Origin: Marinoscillum sp040222955
GTDB taxonomy: Bacteria > Bacteroidota > Bacteroidia > Cytophagales > Cyclobacteriaceae
Direction: 5' to 3'
DNA: 64,000 nt
Assembly: GCF_040222955.1 (NCBI RefSeq)
Contig: NZ_JAVKCA010000008.1
Span: 1 to 64,000, forward strand
Position numbers and translations under genes: made by a program. The notes under the pieces are model-generated. The model had not been told where the DNA came from, ran no database searches, and saw only the letters and a program-made list of their open reading frames with translations. This document shows, one piece after another, positions 53,745 to 63,584 of the stretch. Each line of letters begins with the position of its first letter. The first letter of the stretch is position 1.

Positions 53745-53945
53745 ATGAAAACTGTCATCGCCATCATCCTCTGGTTTATCCTCTTCAGCATTTCCTGGCC
53801 CCTGGCCATCTTTCTCTTTTTCTTTCTGGGCTTCTTCTGGCTGATTCTACTCCCATTCAGAATCGTCGGCTTCACACTCGAAGTGGTGTTTCGGGTCATT
53901 GGGGCTATACTCACCTTTCCATTACGGGTAGTTCGAGCGATCTAG
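53745..53945 (+). CDS. Small hydrophobic membrane protein
   Basis: 66 residues starting with MKTVIAIILWFILFSISWPL. Two helices, one long, with basic ends (LRVVRAI). The frame is clean and the coding lies in its own gap, so I take it as real. The role is unknown. Its gene precedes the SPFH gene by 137 bp and could be linked to it. Confidence 0.55.
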   Translation: MKTVIAIILWFILFSISWPLAIFLFFFLGFFWLILLPFRIVGFTLEVVFRVIGAILTFPLRVVRAI

Positions 53946-54082
53946 CACCGGATCTATTCTATACAGACCGAAAAACAGGACCACACCATGATTGGCCGGT
54001 TGAAAAAATTGCTTTATAACCAACATCTTTATTAGATTGACAGCCAGTTATAACGTTATTTTTCACCAATCCTTAATCTATC

Positions 54083-55405
54083 ATGTTTACCTTTATCGGA
54101 TTACTGCTATTGGCCACTGGAGTTGTGGTCATTCTCATTTCCAGAATTGAAATAACCGTGCCCACATTGGCCTGGATGAGAAGATTCAAAATAAGACAAG
54201 GAATGCTTCTAGTGACTTTTGGTGTCATTATGATGCTGATCAATTCACTATTTTTCTTTGCAGACAGGGGCTTCAATTATCTACTTGTGTATCCCACCGG
54301 CCGAATGAGCGCCGTAATGGAGCAGGGCATTAAATGGCGAGGCTTCGCGAAGATCGACCATTGGCAAAAATTCATTGATGTAAAAGTAGTGGGGCAAGGC
54401 ATTGAAGTAGATCAAAGAGAAGTCAGTGGAATTATGAAACCCATTCCTCTCCGGTTTATAGATCAGGTAACGGCTTCAGGTTATGTTTCCACGAGGTTTG
54501 AGCTACCCAGAGATGAAGAAAGCTTTATCAATTTGGCAGTAAAATTCCGTACGATGAGCAATCTGGTGAATAACACGATTGTCCCAACGGTAAAAGAACA
54601 GTTGGTAAACACTGCCTATATGTTTGCTGCTCAAAACTACATTTCCGGAGAGGCTCAAAGTTTCCGACAGGCATTTGAGGAGCAGCTAAAAGGTGGTGCC
54701 TATGCAGTAGAAAAGCTGGAAAAGCGTGACACTGTTTTTGCAAGTGTCCAAAATGATAACCGCATCATCAAGGAAATCAAAACCTCTTACGAGGTTAAGA
54801 AAATACTCGAAGATGGTATCCCAAAGAGAATCAAGCATGAGCTGAGCGAAAACAAGATTATAGTCTCACAGGTGATTGTAGACAACATAGAGCTCGAGGC
54901 TACCTTCAAGCAAAGACTGGAGGCCCAGCGCGATGAATCCGCCAAAAGGCAGTTGGAACAGCAAAAAGTGGAAACAGCCAAAGATGCCCAGCAGCGAATC
55001 ATCGCAGAGGGTGAGCGTGATAAAGCCGCGGAACGAGTGGCTCAGGAGAAGGAGCAGGTGAAGGCCCTGATTGCCATTGAAACCAAGCTGAAACAAGAAG
55101 AAACCAACAAAAAACTAGCGGCTATTGCTCTGGAAACTGAGCGCCTTAATGCTCAAAGAAAAAAGGTGCAGGCCGATGCGGACGCTTATGAAATCATGAA
55201 AAAAGTAAGTGCCGGGATCACTCCGGAGGTAAAGCTGAAGATGCAACTCGACAGAGACATTAAAGTAGCAGCTGAAATTGCCAAAATTAAATTTCCTGAA
55301 ACCATGATCATGGGAGGAGACAAGGGTGGCACACCATTAGAAAGTCTGATAGGTGCGGCCATGGCCAAGCAGTTGCAAAACAGCAAAAATTCAGGTGGAT
55401 TTTAA
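54083..55405 (+). CDS. SPFH/band 7 domain protein
   Basis: 440 residues: a membrane hairpin at the N-terminus (residues 1-25 and 43-60), the SPFH/prohibitin domain (GIKWRGFAKIDHW to VIVDNIELEATFKQR), then a long coiled coil rich in Ala/Glu/Lys (RQLEQQKVETAKDAQQRIIA) and a Gly/Leu-rich tail. SPFH proteins oligomerise in ring-like assemblies and organise membrane proteases. It is a single gene. Confidence 0.9.
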   Translation: MFTFIGLLLLATGVVVILISRIEITVPTLAWMRRFKIRQGMLLVTFGVIMMLINSLFFFADRGFNYLLVYPTGRMSAVMEQGIKWRGFAKIDHWQKFIDVKVVGQGIEVDQREVSGIMKPIPLRFIDQVTASGYVSTRFELPRDEESFINLAVKFRTMSNLVNNTIVPTVKEQLVNTAYMFAAQNYISGEAQSFRQAFEEQLKGGAYAVEKLEKRDTVFASVQNDNRIIKEIKTSYEVKKILEDGIPKRIKHELSENKIIVSQVIVDNIELEATFKQRLEAQRDESAKRQLEQQKVETAKDAQQRIIAEGERDKAAERVAQEKEQVKALIAIETKLKQEETNKKLAAIALETERLNAQRKKVQADADAYEIMKKVSAGITPEVKLKMQLDRDIKVAAEIAKIKFPETMIMGGDKGGTPLESLIGAAMAKQLQNSKNSGGF

Positions 55406-55420
55406 TCCACCCTGGAATGG

Positions 55421-56185
55421 CTAAGGAGCAGTCAGCCCATTTTCCGGTAAGACAAAAAGGGAATCCGCCAATGCGGTTTCCCTTAATTGAATCTCTTCAA
55501 AAAAGGCTTCGCTCGTGACCCCTCCTACACTGTCTCCATCAAAGGAATGCCACTGAATTTTGGAGGGCATCAATAGTCCATTTACCAAAACCCAATCACT
55601 GTAATGAATCAAATTGTATGCATTGCTGGCCTGTCCACTGTGAAAAGTAGATTCGTACATCAGCCATTCCATCTGGTAATGATCCGGGCGATAAAACAAT
55701 AGGTAGCTATCCCCGGATGACTCCCCTACACCCTCCGCAAATGACACCCGAATGCCATCATAGGTATTGCCCAGGAATTGCCGTGGTGCTACCATGTCAT
55801 AGCTGATACCCGGATCTGCCAATACAAAAGGCATTGCTCCGAAGTAAAAAAACAGGTTGTGGTAAAACCGGGCACCCTGTAAATCGGCGGAATCGGTCAC
55901 CCAAACATTCTCCCCATCAAATGCCATGATTCCACCTTCCTTTTTGTCTATTCTGGTTTTTCGATCGCCCAAGCTGATTTGGTGGTGCTCATCTCCCAGA
56001 TCAAATTCCACAGCCTGGAAGCTATTCCATCTGTCAACTTCGCCATGTTTTTGAAGAACCTTCTGAAATTCAACCGGAATTGCCAGAGTAGAGCCCCTCT
56101 GATCCGCTTTTGGGGAGGTACAACCCACAGCAATCAATACGAAAATGGAAATGTATTTTATCATGGTTTGAAGATAGTTTTTCAT
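55421..56185 (-). CDS. DUF6503-like lipoprotein
   Basis: 254 residues, SPII signal (MIKYISIFVLIAVGC). The ATG at 56185 overlaps the stop of a small frame upstream as ATGA; an ATG at 56164 would also give a good signal. The mature part (DRWNSFQAVEFDLGDEHHQI; FDGENVWVTDSADL) fits the DUF6503 group of Bacteroidota outer-membrane-type proteins. Function unknown. Confidence 0.8.
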   Translation of the reverse strand: MKNYLQTMIKYISIFVLIAVGCTSPKADQRGSTLAIPVEFQKVLQKHGEVDRWNSFQAVEFDLGDEHHQISLGDRKTRIDKKEGGIMAFDGENVWVTDSADLQGARFYHNLFFYFGAMPFVLADPGISYDMVAPRQFLGNTYDGIRVSFAEGVGESSGDSYLLFYRPDHYQMEWLMYESTFHSGQASNAYNLIHYSDWVLVNGLLMPSKIQWHSFDGDSVGGVTSEAFFEEIQLRETALADSLFVLPENGLTAP

Positions 56186-56370
56186 TCTTTTTCTATCAAA
56201 AAAGTGTGAGCGTAAACGTCTTGGAGCTTACAAATAAACCAGGCCGGTTCCACGATTTTGTCAACCACCTGACGCTTACAACAGGGTGAACCTGCCTTTA
56301 GCTCCTCAATTTTTTCCTTTTCTCCGTAAGAATCGATAATTTCATTACTCAAACTCACCACCCTAATCAC
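56182..56370 (-). CDS. Possible small protein upstream of the DUF6503 gene
   Basis: 62 residues from a GTG. Its stop overlaps the start of the next gene as ATGA, typical of coupled genes. The content (EIIDSYGEKEKIEEL, SPCCKRQVVDKIVEPAWFIC) looks protein-like, with four Cys. But its start abuts the ATG of the divergent gene at 56371, leaving no room for that promoter. It may be chance. Confidence 0.3.
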   Translation of the reverse strand: MIRVVSLSNEIIDSYGEKEKIEELKAGSPCCKRQVVDKIVEPAWFICKLQDVYAHTFLIEKE

Positions 56371-57537
56371 ATGAAAAAGATAGCCTCTCTTTGTAGTCTC
56401 ATTGTTTGCTCATTTGCTTTTGCTCAATCTCCCATCACCAGCATCCCTTTTGAATTATTTGGGGATCACATGCTCATCAAGGTGAGCGTGGACAATTCAG
56501 ACCCACTCAATTTCATTTTTGACACAGGCTCCGGCCTTACCGTGATCGATAGTGATGTAGCTCAGGGTCTGAAGCTATCCGGGAAAAAAATCAAGATGAA
56601 TAAAGCCACCACCACCGTGGAACTCATCAAGCACAATGAGATAGAAATCGACGGTTTTCCCATGGAAAAGAATATCAAGGTATACGCCACGGATCTGGAT
56701 CACCTCGAAATCAGCCTTGGCCTGGACATAGACGGTATAGTGGGCTACGATCTGATGCATCACCACACGATCCACATCAACTATGAGAAAAAGACGATGG
56801 ACATCTACGAACACGGCAAAGGACCCAAAAATGGCGATGCTGTCCCGTTTGTACTTAACACGTCCATTCCCACCATCTCCGGCCGGGTGGTTTTGAATAA
56901 TAAAGAACCACATACGGGCACCTTCTTTATCATGTCTGGTGCGGGCACCACCCTGGACTTCAACACGCCCTATGCCCAGAAGTATGACGTGATTCATAAA
57001 ACCGGAAAACACTACTCCTATGTGGTGAAGGGAATCACCGATGAAGAAACCCTACACTATGAAGGCCATGTACTCTCCCTGTCTTTTGGCAATCAGGTGA
57101 TCAAAGATCTGCCTATAGGCATCAGCCAGGCCAAAAGCGGAATACAAGCCAGTCCGGACGTATCCGGTATCATTGGCAACAAAATCCTGAGCATGTACAA
57201 CATCACGATAGATGTCCCGGCCAAAATGCTCTATTTTGAGAAAAACGCAACCTTCGGCCAGAAGCTCTCCGTCAACTGCAGTGGCATAGACCTGCAGCTG
57301 ACCCCAGACAAAAAACGTGTCCTTATCCATCAGGTCTTTGAGGACAGCCCTGCATCTGAAGCCGGGATCAAACTCAATGACGAATTGATCACCATCAATA
57401 ATCAGTCTGTGGCCGAAATCAATCTACCTGACATCAAGGACCTGCTGAAAAAAGAAGGTGAAACGGTGAACCTGGTGATCAAACAGGACGGTCAGGAAAA
57501 ATCTGTTTCACTCACCCTGAGGTCACTCATCGATTAA
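56371..57537 (+). CDS. Retroviral-type aspartic protease with PDZ domain
   Basis: 388 residues, signal peptide (LCSLIVCSFAFAQ). The catalytic motif FIFDTGSG (Asp51) is pepsin/retropepsin-like. A second lobe carries FIMSGAGTTLDFN, where the usual DTG/DSG is MSG. The C-terminal PDZ domain (VLIHQVFEDSPASEAGIKLN) binds peptide ends. It is exported and probably cleaves peptides in the periplasm. Confidence 0.88.
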   Translation: MKKIASLCSLIVCSFAFAQSPITSIPFELFGDHMLIKVSVDNSDPLNFIFDTGSGLTVIDSDVAQGLKLSGKKIKMNKATTTVELIKHNEIEIDGFPMEKNIKVYATDLDHLEISLGLDIDGIVGYDLMHHHTIHINYEKKTMDIYEHGKGPKNGDAVPFVLNTSIPTISGRVVLNNKEPHTGTFFIMSGAGTTLDFNTPYAQKYDVIHKTGKHYSYVVKGITDEETLHYEGHVLSLSFGNQVIKDLPIGISQAKSGIQASPDVSGIIGNKILSMYNITIDVPAKMLYFEKNATFGQKLSVNCSGIDLQLTPDKKRVLIHQVFEDSPASEAGIKLNDELITINNQSVAEINLPDIKDLLKKEGETVNLVIKQDGQEKSVSLTLRSLID

Positions 57538-57693
57538 TTCATCTCTCTGCCTGGTGAAAAGGAACAGGACACTGGTCTGAAAGGGATTGGAATGTCTATA
57601 TGTGAAGGATCAAATCGTCATACATTTCACTTATGACCTTTGCAAGCTTTAAATTCCTTCACTGTTATTATTAGACCAAACCCAAAACCAGTC

Positions 57694-59196
57694 ATGCAGA
57701 TATCCAGACTTCTCTTTTGCTCCATACTCCTCATGAGTATTACCACCATTGCACAGGTACAAACCTCCCTGCTGGGTGTGCTGGAGGCCACCACCGACGT
57801 GGGTGCCCCCAAAAACACCGGAAGCACCTCCTACAACGCCAGCACCCAGGAGTATACCCTCACTGGTAGCGGCACTAATATGTGGGGTGAAAAAGACGAA
57901 TTTCAGTTTGCTTACAAAAAACTAAAGGGCGATTTTATACTCAGAGCCAATGTGAAGTTCATAGGCGCCGGGGTGGATCCTCATCGCAAGATAGGGTGGT
58001 CTGTGCGGCCTACACTGGAAGGTAACGGCATCCATGTGAGTGCCGAGCTACACGGCGATGGACTCACCGCAATCCAAAGCCGAAGTGAGATAGGAGGAAT
58101 GACCGAAAGTCTTAACTCCACAGACAGTTTTCCGGATGTCATCCAGCTGGAGCGTAAGGCAGGAACCTACATCATGTCCACCGCTCAATATGGAAAAACC
58201 TTTACCAGCGTGACACTCAGCAATGTAGATCTCGGTGATGAGGTTTTTGCGGGCATTTTCATTTGCTCGCACAATGCCGACGTGATAGAAAAGGCCATAT
58301 TCAGCAACGTGAGGATAGTCCTCCCTGCGCCCGATGATTTCACCCCTTACAGGGATTACATTGGTAGCAACCTGGAAGTGATGGACATAGCCACCGGACA
58401 AAGAAAGATCCTGGCACAGTTTCCCAACTCCATCCAGGCTCCCAACTGGACACTGGATGGAAAAACGCTCATTTACAACAGCCAAGGCAAGCTTTTCAAC
58501 TTTGACCTGGCCACCAACACCTCCTCAGAACTGTACACCGGCTTTGCCACCAGAAACAACAATGACCATGTGCTTACTTTCGATGGCAAAACCATTGGCA
58601 TCAGCCACCACAGCGAGGAAGACAATGGGCAGTCTATCGTGTATTACCTCCCCACCAAAGGTGGCGACCCTGTGCGGGTGACCCCTAAGGGTCCATCCTA
58701 CTTTCACGGGTGGTCACCAGACGGGAAAGAGTTGGTGTATACCGGAGGTAGAAATGACATTTACAACATCTATAAAATATCCAAAAAAGGGGGTGAAGAG
58801 ACCAAACTTACCGATCTCACCACACTGGACGATGGGCCTGAATACACGCCTGACGGAAAGTACATCTACTTCAACTCTACACGCTCAGGCAAGATGAAAA
58901 TCTGGCGAATGAAGCCCGATGGCAGCGAGCAGCAGCAGATGACCTTTGACGAATACAACGACTGGTTTCCGCACATTTCCCCGGATGGGAAAAACATGGT
59001 GATCATCTCCTATCCCACAGACATAGACCCGGCAGACCACCCCTTCTATAAGCGCGTGTACCTCAGGATCATGCCCATAGATGGTGGTGAGCCTACCGTG
59101 ATTGCCTACCTATACGGAGGTCAGGGGACGATCAATGTCCCTTCCTGGTCGCCTGATGGTAAAAAAATAGCCTTTGTGAGCAACTCTCAGCTCTAA
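57694..59196 (+). CDS. TolB-like PD40 repeat protein with N-terminal lectin-like domain
   Basis: 500 residues from the ATG at 57694; the frame reaches back to 57640 (TTG). Signal peptide MQISRLLFCSILLMSITTIA. The first ~200 residues are a DUF1349-like beta domain (YKKLKGDFILRANVKFIGAG). Then PD40/WD40-like repeats follow (PNWTLDGKTLIYNSQGK, YFHGWSPDGKELVYTGG, DDGPEYTPDGKYIYFNSTR, WFPHISPDGKNMVIISY). It lies in the periplasm or outer membrane. Exact role unknown. Confidence 0.85.
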   Translation: MQISRLLFCSILLMSITTIAQVQTSLLGVLEATTDVGAPKNTGSTSYNASTQEYTLTGSGTNMWGEKDEFQFAYKKLKGDFILRANVKFIGAGVDPHRKIGWSVRPTLEGNGIHVSAELHGDGLTAIQSRSEIGGMTESLNSTDSFPDVIQLERKAGTYIMSTAQYGKTFTSVTLSNVDLGDEVFAGIFICSHNADVIEKAIFSNVRIVLPAPDDFTPYRDYIGSNLEVMDIATGQRKILAQFPNSIQAPNWTLDGKTLIYNSQGKLFNFDLATNTSSELYTGFATRNNNDHVLTFDGKTIGISHHSEEDNGQSIVYYLPTKGGDPVRVTPKGPSYFHGWSPDGKELVYTGGRNDIYNIYKISKKGGEETKLTDLTTLDDGPEYTPDGKYIYFNSTRSGKMKIWRMKPDGSEQQQMTFDEYNDWFPHISPDGKNMVIISYPTDIDPADHPFYKRVYLRIMPIDGGEPTVIAYLYGGQGTINVPSWSPDGKKIAFVSNSQL

Positions 59197-59301
59197 CCAA
59201 GTGATACGGCGGGTGCTCGGTGAGCACCCGCCCATTCCTGCAGGCGTCAAAAGGCTTGGTTGCGGAATTTTGTTTCTTTAATTTGGGATGAAATTACACC
59301 T

Positions 59302-60480
59302 ATGACCGCCACACCCATCCACTCAAGAATCACCTCCATTGATCTTCTCAGGGGAGTCGTTATCGTTTTAATGGCCCTCGATCATGTGCGGGACTACTTC
59401 CACTACGATGCCTTCTTCTATGACCCCACGGATCTTACTCAGACCAATGGAGCCATCTTTTTCACGCGTTTCATCACCCATTTTTGTGCGCCGGTCTTCG
59501 TCTTTCTGGCGGGTACCTCAGCCTTTCTGGTGGGGGAGCGCAGAGGTAAAAAAGCGCTCTCCGGCTGGCTGATCAAGCGCGGCATCTGGCTGGTCATTGC
59601 TGAAATCACCATTATCAAGCTGGCCTGGTTTTTCAAGCTGGACTTCTCATTAATAGTGCTTCAGGTGATCTGGGTGCTGGGCATCTCCATGATCTTCCTG
59701 GCAGGAATTATCCATCTGCCAAAGAAATTCACCATTGCCCTCTGCCTGCTGGTGGTCTTTGGGCACGATGCTTTCAATGGCTACCAGCCTTCAGAAAGCT
59801 GGAGCGGGATGTGGTCCTTCCTGCATGTTTTTTCTATCGTACCCGTGGGTTCGGTGGCCATTTTTGTGGGCTACCCCATGATCCCATGGATCTTCGTGAT
59901 GCCGCTGGGCTATTACCTCGGACAGCTCTACACCCCCGGCACTGACCCGGAATACCGCATAGCAAAACTCCGGCAGATCGGACTCGGTGCCTTTCTGCTT
60001 TTTGTAATCATCCGCCTCACCAACCTCTATGGCGACCCGGTTATCTGGACGGTACAGAAAAACCTGGGGTATACCATTATGTCGTTTTTCAACGTCTCCA
60101 AATACCCCCCTTCGCTGCTCTATCTGCTGGTGACACTGGGGCCGGCCATCTATCTGCTGTCATTGGCCGAAAGATGGAAGGGAACTCTGGCCAACTACAT
60201 GGTGACCGTAGGCCGGGTACCTATGTTTTATTACATCATTCACATCTACATCATTCACATCGGTGGAGTGATAGCCGCGATGCTCACCGGCTTCACGTTT
60301 TCGGATATGGTGATAGACGTGTGGATCACCGAACAGCCAGAGCTGGACGGCTATGGCTTTGGACTGTGGGTAGTGTATGCCCTCTGGCTGCTGCTGATCG
60401 TGGGGCTGTACCCGGTGTGTAAGTGGTACTATCAGTACAAGCAAAACCATCGGGAACAGTGGTGGCTGAGTTATTTGTAG
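59302..60480 (+). CDS. DUF1624 (heparan-alpha-glucosaminide N-acetyltransferase-like) membrane protein
   Basis: 392 residues from the ATG at 59302; the upstream frame uses a TTG. About ten helices. The family hallmarks are SIDLLRGVVIVLMALDHVRD (with the catalytic His) and APVFVFLAGTSAFLVGER. Related enzymes acetylate glucosamine at the membrane. The acceptor here is unknown. It is a monocistron. Confidence 0.9.
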   Translation: MTATPIHSRITSIDLLRGVVIVLMALDHVRDYFHYDAFFYDPTDLTQTNGAIFFTRFITHFCAPVFVFLAGTSAFLVGERRGKKALSGWLIKRGIWLVIAEITIIKLAWFFKLDFSLIVLQVIWVLGISMIFLAGIIHLPKKFTIALCLLVVFGHDAFNGYQPSESWSGMWSFLHVFSIVPVGSVAIFVGYPMIPWIFVMPLGYYLGQLYTPGTDPEYRIAKLRQIGLGAFLLFVIIRLTNLYGDPVIWTVQKNLGYTIMSFFNVSKYPPSLLYLLVTLGPAIYLLSLAERWKGTLANYMVTVGRVPMFYYIIHIYIIHIGGVIAAMLTGFTFSDMVIDVWITEQPELDGYGFGLWVVYALWLLLIVGLYPVCKWYYQYKQNHREQWWLSYL

Positions 60481-60621
60481 GGGATTAACCCAGTTTGCAG
60501 AAGCAGGTAATAAGCCTTCACGCATTTCCCAGTACACTGGGTTTGCAGATTAAGTCTCAAATGCCCTAGAGGCTTGCAGTCATGTCTTTGCTTGATTTTC
60601 CAGTAGCCCGTGGCTTAATCT

Positions 60622-60688
60622 TAGGCCACACTCTTTGATAGATTTTGTCGCAGGTCAGTAGGTGCGACCTATTAAAGTGTGTGGCCTA
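60622..60688. repeat. Nested inverted repeats behind the chimeric gene
   Basis: Outer arms TAGGCCACACTCTTT (60622-60636) and AAAGTGTGTGGCCTA (60674-60688) match 14 of 15. Inner arms GTCGCA (60647-60652) and TGCGAC (60663-60668) lie between. The structure folds into a long stem. It lies 20 bp past the stop of the minus-strand gene and may be its terminator, or a recombination site. Confidence 0.6.
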
Positions 60689-60707
60689 TTTTATTCAGAA
60701 TATTGTT

Positions 60708-63386
60708 TTAGTATTCTGAAAGTACCTTTATTTCTGCTGGTTTGAGAGCCCTATTGTATATCCTAACCTCATCCAGACGGCCATCGTAAGTGTAATTAGA
60801 CGCTCCGGTTCTGCCAAAATATAAGTCTAGCGAAGAGTAAACAATTGAGCCAGATGCCACTGTATCTGTTTCAAGTACACCATTTACATATAGGCTGACC
60901 TTGCTTCCATCATACGTTCCAACCACATGATTCCATGTACCATACTCAAAATCAGTTTTTTGAATTAAACCATATCCATCATCCCCTGTAGCAGTGGTGG
61001 AAACTGTAAAGGAGAATTTTTTATCCCCACCGAAGGAGATACTATAAGAATTATAAGGTCGTCCATTGGCTGAGTTTCGTTTGCAAACGATGCCCGTGTT
61101 CTCGTAATTATCAGGATTTACCCACGCAGATACGGTAATTGCATTTGTTGGTTCCAGCTCAGGAGCCCTTGGGATGTCAATTGCAGGACTACTATATCCC
61201 CCAGCGCCTGAAAAGTCATAAGCACTGTTAGAATTACCATGTCTATCTGAGGTAAGTGTAGCTCCGTTCACCGTTCCATCATTTTCATTCTCAGACTCAT
61301 CATTGGCATTTCCGTTAAAAGGGTAATATGCAACCAGGCCTGCTTTTAAATCAACCACGTTGAAAGTGAACTCCGCATATCCAAAATCGCTAGTTTGCCC
61401 GAGCGATACCGAAACTACATCAAGCCCAACTTTTGTCATCTCATCCGGTAAAACTTCAAATTCAAATGGTAAAGGAGTTGATACTAAATCTTCAAATCCA
61501 GATCCCGTTTTAGGCGTAATGTAAATTGAAGTGTCATTAGCATCAGTGATTATGAAATCTTCAATGGTGTAACTGCCGGTATCAAGCTCGATTGTTGTGC
61601 TTACATAAGAGCCATTCACTTCTACCAAAGTAAGTTTCTCCAGCGAATAAATTATCTGTCCATCGGAAGCTTTAATTGTTATGAGCATTGCGGCAGGAAT
61701 GGGATCATTTGTAACTCTCCCATTTCCTGATTTTTCAGAGTTTTGAATATTAACACCAAGACTCACCGTTCCTTTTACACTTTCTGTTTCTGGTAAAATT
61801 TTGTCATCAGACTTATTGCAGCCTGTTAGGAAAAGAAGTGATAGAACAATCGATAAAATTACATTCAAGAATTGCTTGTCAGTGGTTTGAATGGCCGTAT
61901 ATTTACCATCAGCTTTGCAATAGAGAATATCTTCCAGTGGGATGATTTCAAACCCCGTTCGTGTATTTATTTTGAGAATTTTAGAGTTGCTACTTTTACT
62001 TTTTGCTGACCCATGCCTTAAAAGTACGGCATGGCCAAAGAACGTCAGTAATGACATTATGATAGCTGCTGGTATTTCCCAATAAGTTCGAAGCTCGGAC
62101 GCTGACAGGTCAAAGAAAAAATCTCCTGTTGAACCTGACATTACGAGGGTCTCTTTGGTGTGATAAACTCCCTGACTGAATAACAGGGTACCCTGAGCAC
62201 TAACCTCCTGAACCGGCTCTAAAATGGCACCTGGTCTTTTCGCATAAAACAAATCTCTTGTCGACTTATCACGGAAAATTAGAAAGTTGTAATCCTCCTC
62301 AATGTTTGGGGAGTTACTAATGAAATACAAATTTTCTGGAATAGCATAAGTGGCCGACTCACTGAAATCCTCTTTTACTTTAACCAGGTATTGGCTGGCA
62401 TCATTGGCTGTTTTAATATAGTAGCTTTGGTCCTGATCGCTAAAAATATGACTTATTCTTGCATCGGGGCCCAATTTGAAAAGGATTGAAGCCTGATTTA
62501 TATTTTGGTAAGAATAGACATCTGATCTCGGTGATTGATCGAAGTGATTGAGAATAAAATATGGTTTACCTCCCAGAACTATGAAGATTGTATTGGAAGA
62601 TAATCCCTTGGCCTCATACCAATCTTTTATTTCCAGATTCTCATCAAACGTTATAATGTAACTATTTTGATCACTAAAGTATTCACCTCCATGGTTGTTG
62701 TCGGGGGACCGTCCCCAGGTGATAATCTCATTGACCCCATCCTGATCCAGGTCAAAACTGGTGCTAAATTGCTGATGCGCTTTAATTGAGTCTTGTGAAT
62801 AAGTCCACTCATCTTTGTCAAAATCATAGAGGCAAACGTTCCTCGGCCTTGCACCAAATCCTCCCATTATTGAAAGAACCATACGTCGCTTTTCATTTTC
62901 ACGAATGGATAAAATACTACCTGATGTGGTAGTGCTTTTAATATCAGTAAATCCAGTTATCACAAACTTTCTATTGAGTATGACTCTTTTTGGATATTCT
63001 ACCCCACTGATAAACAGACTGTCTTCTGAATATTGAAACCCATAGACTTCCATAATTCCATTTCGATTATAATCACCATAGAAAAGTGCGGCATCGTCAA
63101 GCCATTCCGACTTGAAGTTGTGTTGGTAAACGCCATCAGAACCATCTTTAATATAAATTGTCGCGAATCCATTTCTATGGTATCCCTTGGTGATTAGTTC
63201 ATGATCACCATCTGCATCCAAATCTTTAAGTAGGGAAACGTCCTTGCTGCTCTGATTTTCGACCACCTCATAGGTTACTATATCAGAAGACGGTATTATT
63301 CGAAGCGTGAAGTATGTTATCAGTCCGACGAGGATTGATGACGTCAGAGGGATTAGTTTTCTAAGTTCATTCCTTTTGAAGTCCAT
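60708..63386 (-). CDS. Chimeric protein: FG-GAP sensor with broken LytTR joined to a LamG lipoprotein
   Basis: 892 residues. The N-part has a membrane helix (12-28), a FG-GAP/VCBS-like propeller (DLDADGDHELITKG; DLDQDGVNEIITWG), a second helix (IPAAIIMSLLTFFGHAVLL), and the first part of a LytTR DNA-binding domain (TRTGFEIIPLEDILYCKADG ... QTTDKQ, to residue 505). Then FLNVILSIVLSLLFLTGC begins a lipoprotein signal without a start or basic N-end, followed by a Bacteroidota surface-protein domain and a LamG/concanavalin domain (LVAYYPFNGNANDESENEND ... YDGRLDEVRIYNRAL). The fusion point is near 61870. Each half looks like part of a normal gene. It may be expressed, but the topology is odd. Confidence 0.75.
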   Translation of the reverse strand: MDFKRNELRKLIPLTSSILVGLITYFTLRIIPSSDIVTYEVVENQSSKDVSLLKDLDADGDHELITKGYHRNGFATIYIKDGSDGVYQHNFKSEWLDDAALFYGDYNRNGIMEVYGFQYSEDSLFISGVEYPKRVILNRKFVITGFTDIKSTTTSGSILSIRENEKRRMVLSIMGGFGARPRNVCLYDFDKDEWTYSQDSIKAHQQFSTSFDLDQDGVNEIITWGRSPDNNHGGEYFSDQNSYIITFDENLEIKDWYEAKGLSSNTIFIVLGGKPYFILNHFDQSPRSDVYSYQNINQASILFKLGPDARISHIFSDQDQSYYIKTANDASQYLVKVKEDFSESATYAIPENLYFISNSPNIEEDYNFLIFRDKSTRDLFYAKRPGAILEPVQEVSAQGTLLFSQGVYHTKETLVMSGSTGDFFFDLSASELRTYWEIPAAIIMSLLTFFGHAVLLRHGSAKSKSSNSKILKINTRTGFEIIPLEDILYCKADGKYTAIQTTDKQFLNVILSIVLSLLFLTGCNKSDDKILPETESVKGTVSLGVNIQNSEKSGNGRVTNDPIPAAMLITIKASDGQIIYSLEKLTLVEVNGSYVSTTIELDTGSYTIEDFIITDANDTSIYITPKTGSGFEDLVSTPLPFEFEVLPDEMTKVGLDVVSVSLGQTSDFGYAEFTFNVVDLKAGLVAYYPFNGNANDESENENDGTVNGATLTSDRHGNSNSAYDFSGAGGYSSPAIDIPRAPELEPTNAITVSAWVNPDNYENTGIVCKRNSANGRPYNSYSISFGGDKKFSFTVSTTATGDDGYGLIQKTDFEYGTWNHVVGTYDGSKVSLYVNGVLETDTVASGSIVYSSLDLYFGRTGASNYTYDGRLDEVRIYNRALKPAEIKVLSEY

Positions 63387-63584
63387 TCAATAAAGTTTAG
63401 CTACCCTATGCTTTTGCAAGTCTTGGCTGCACAAGCTCGTGCGACTTGCAACTGTGCTTATTGTTGGCGTTTCATCAGGTGGGCATGAAACATGTTATCC
63501 GAGTATGTGAGATATTTAACACCATCTCAAAATAGCCATATAACCATTACGAGTCAAGCATTATTTTTCGTGCTTCTAAGAAAC

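Noticed and set aside
60622..60688. Integron attC-like site
   Set aside because: The nested arms look like attC, but no GTTRRRY/RYYYAAC core is present at either end and no integrase was seen.
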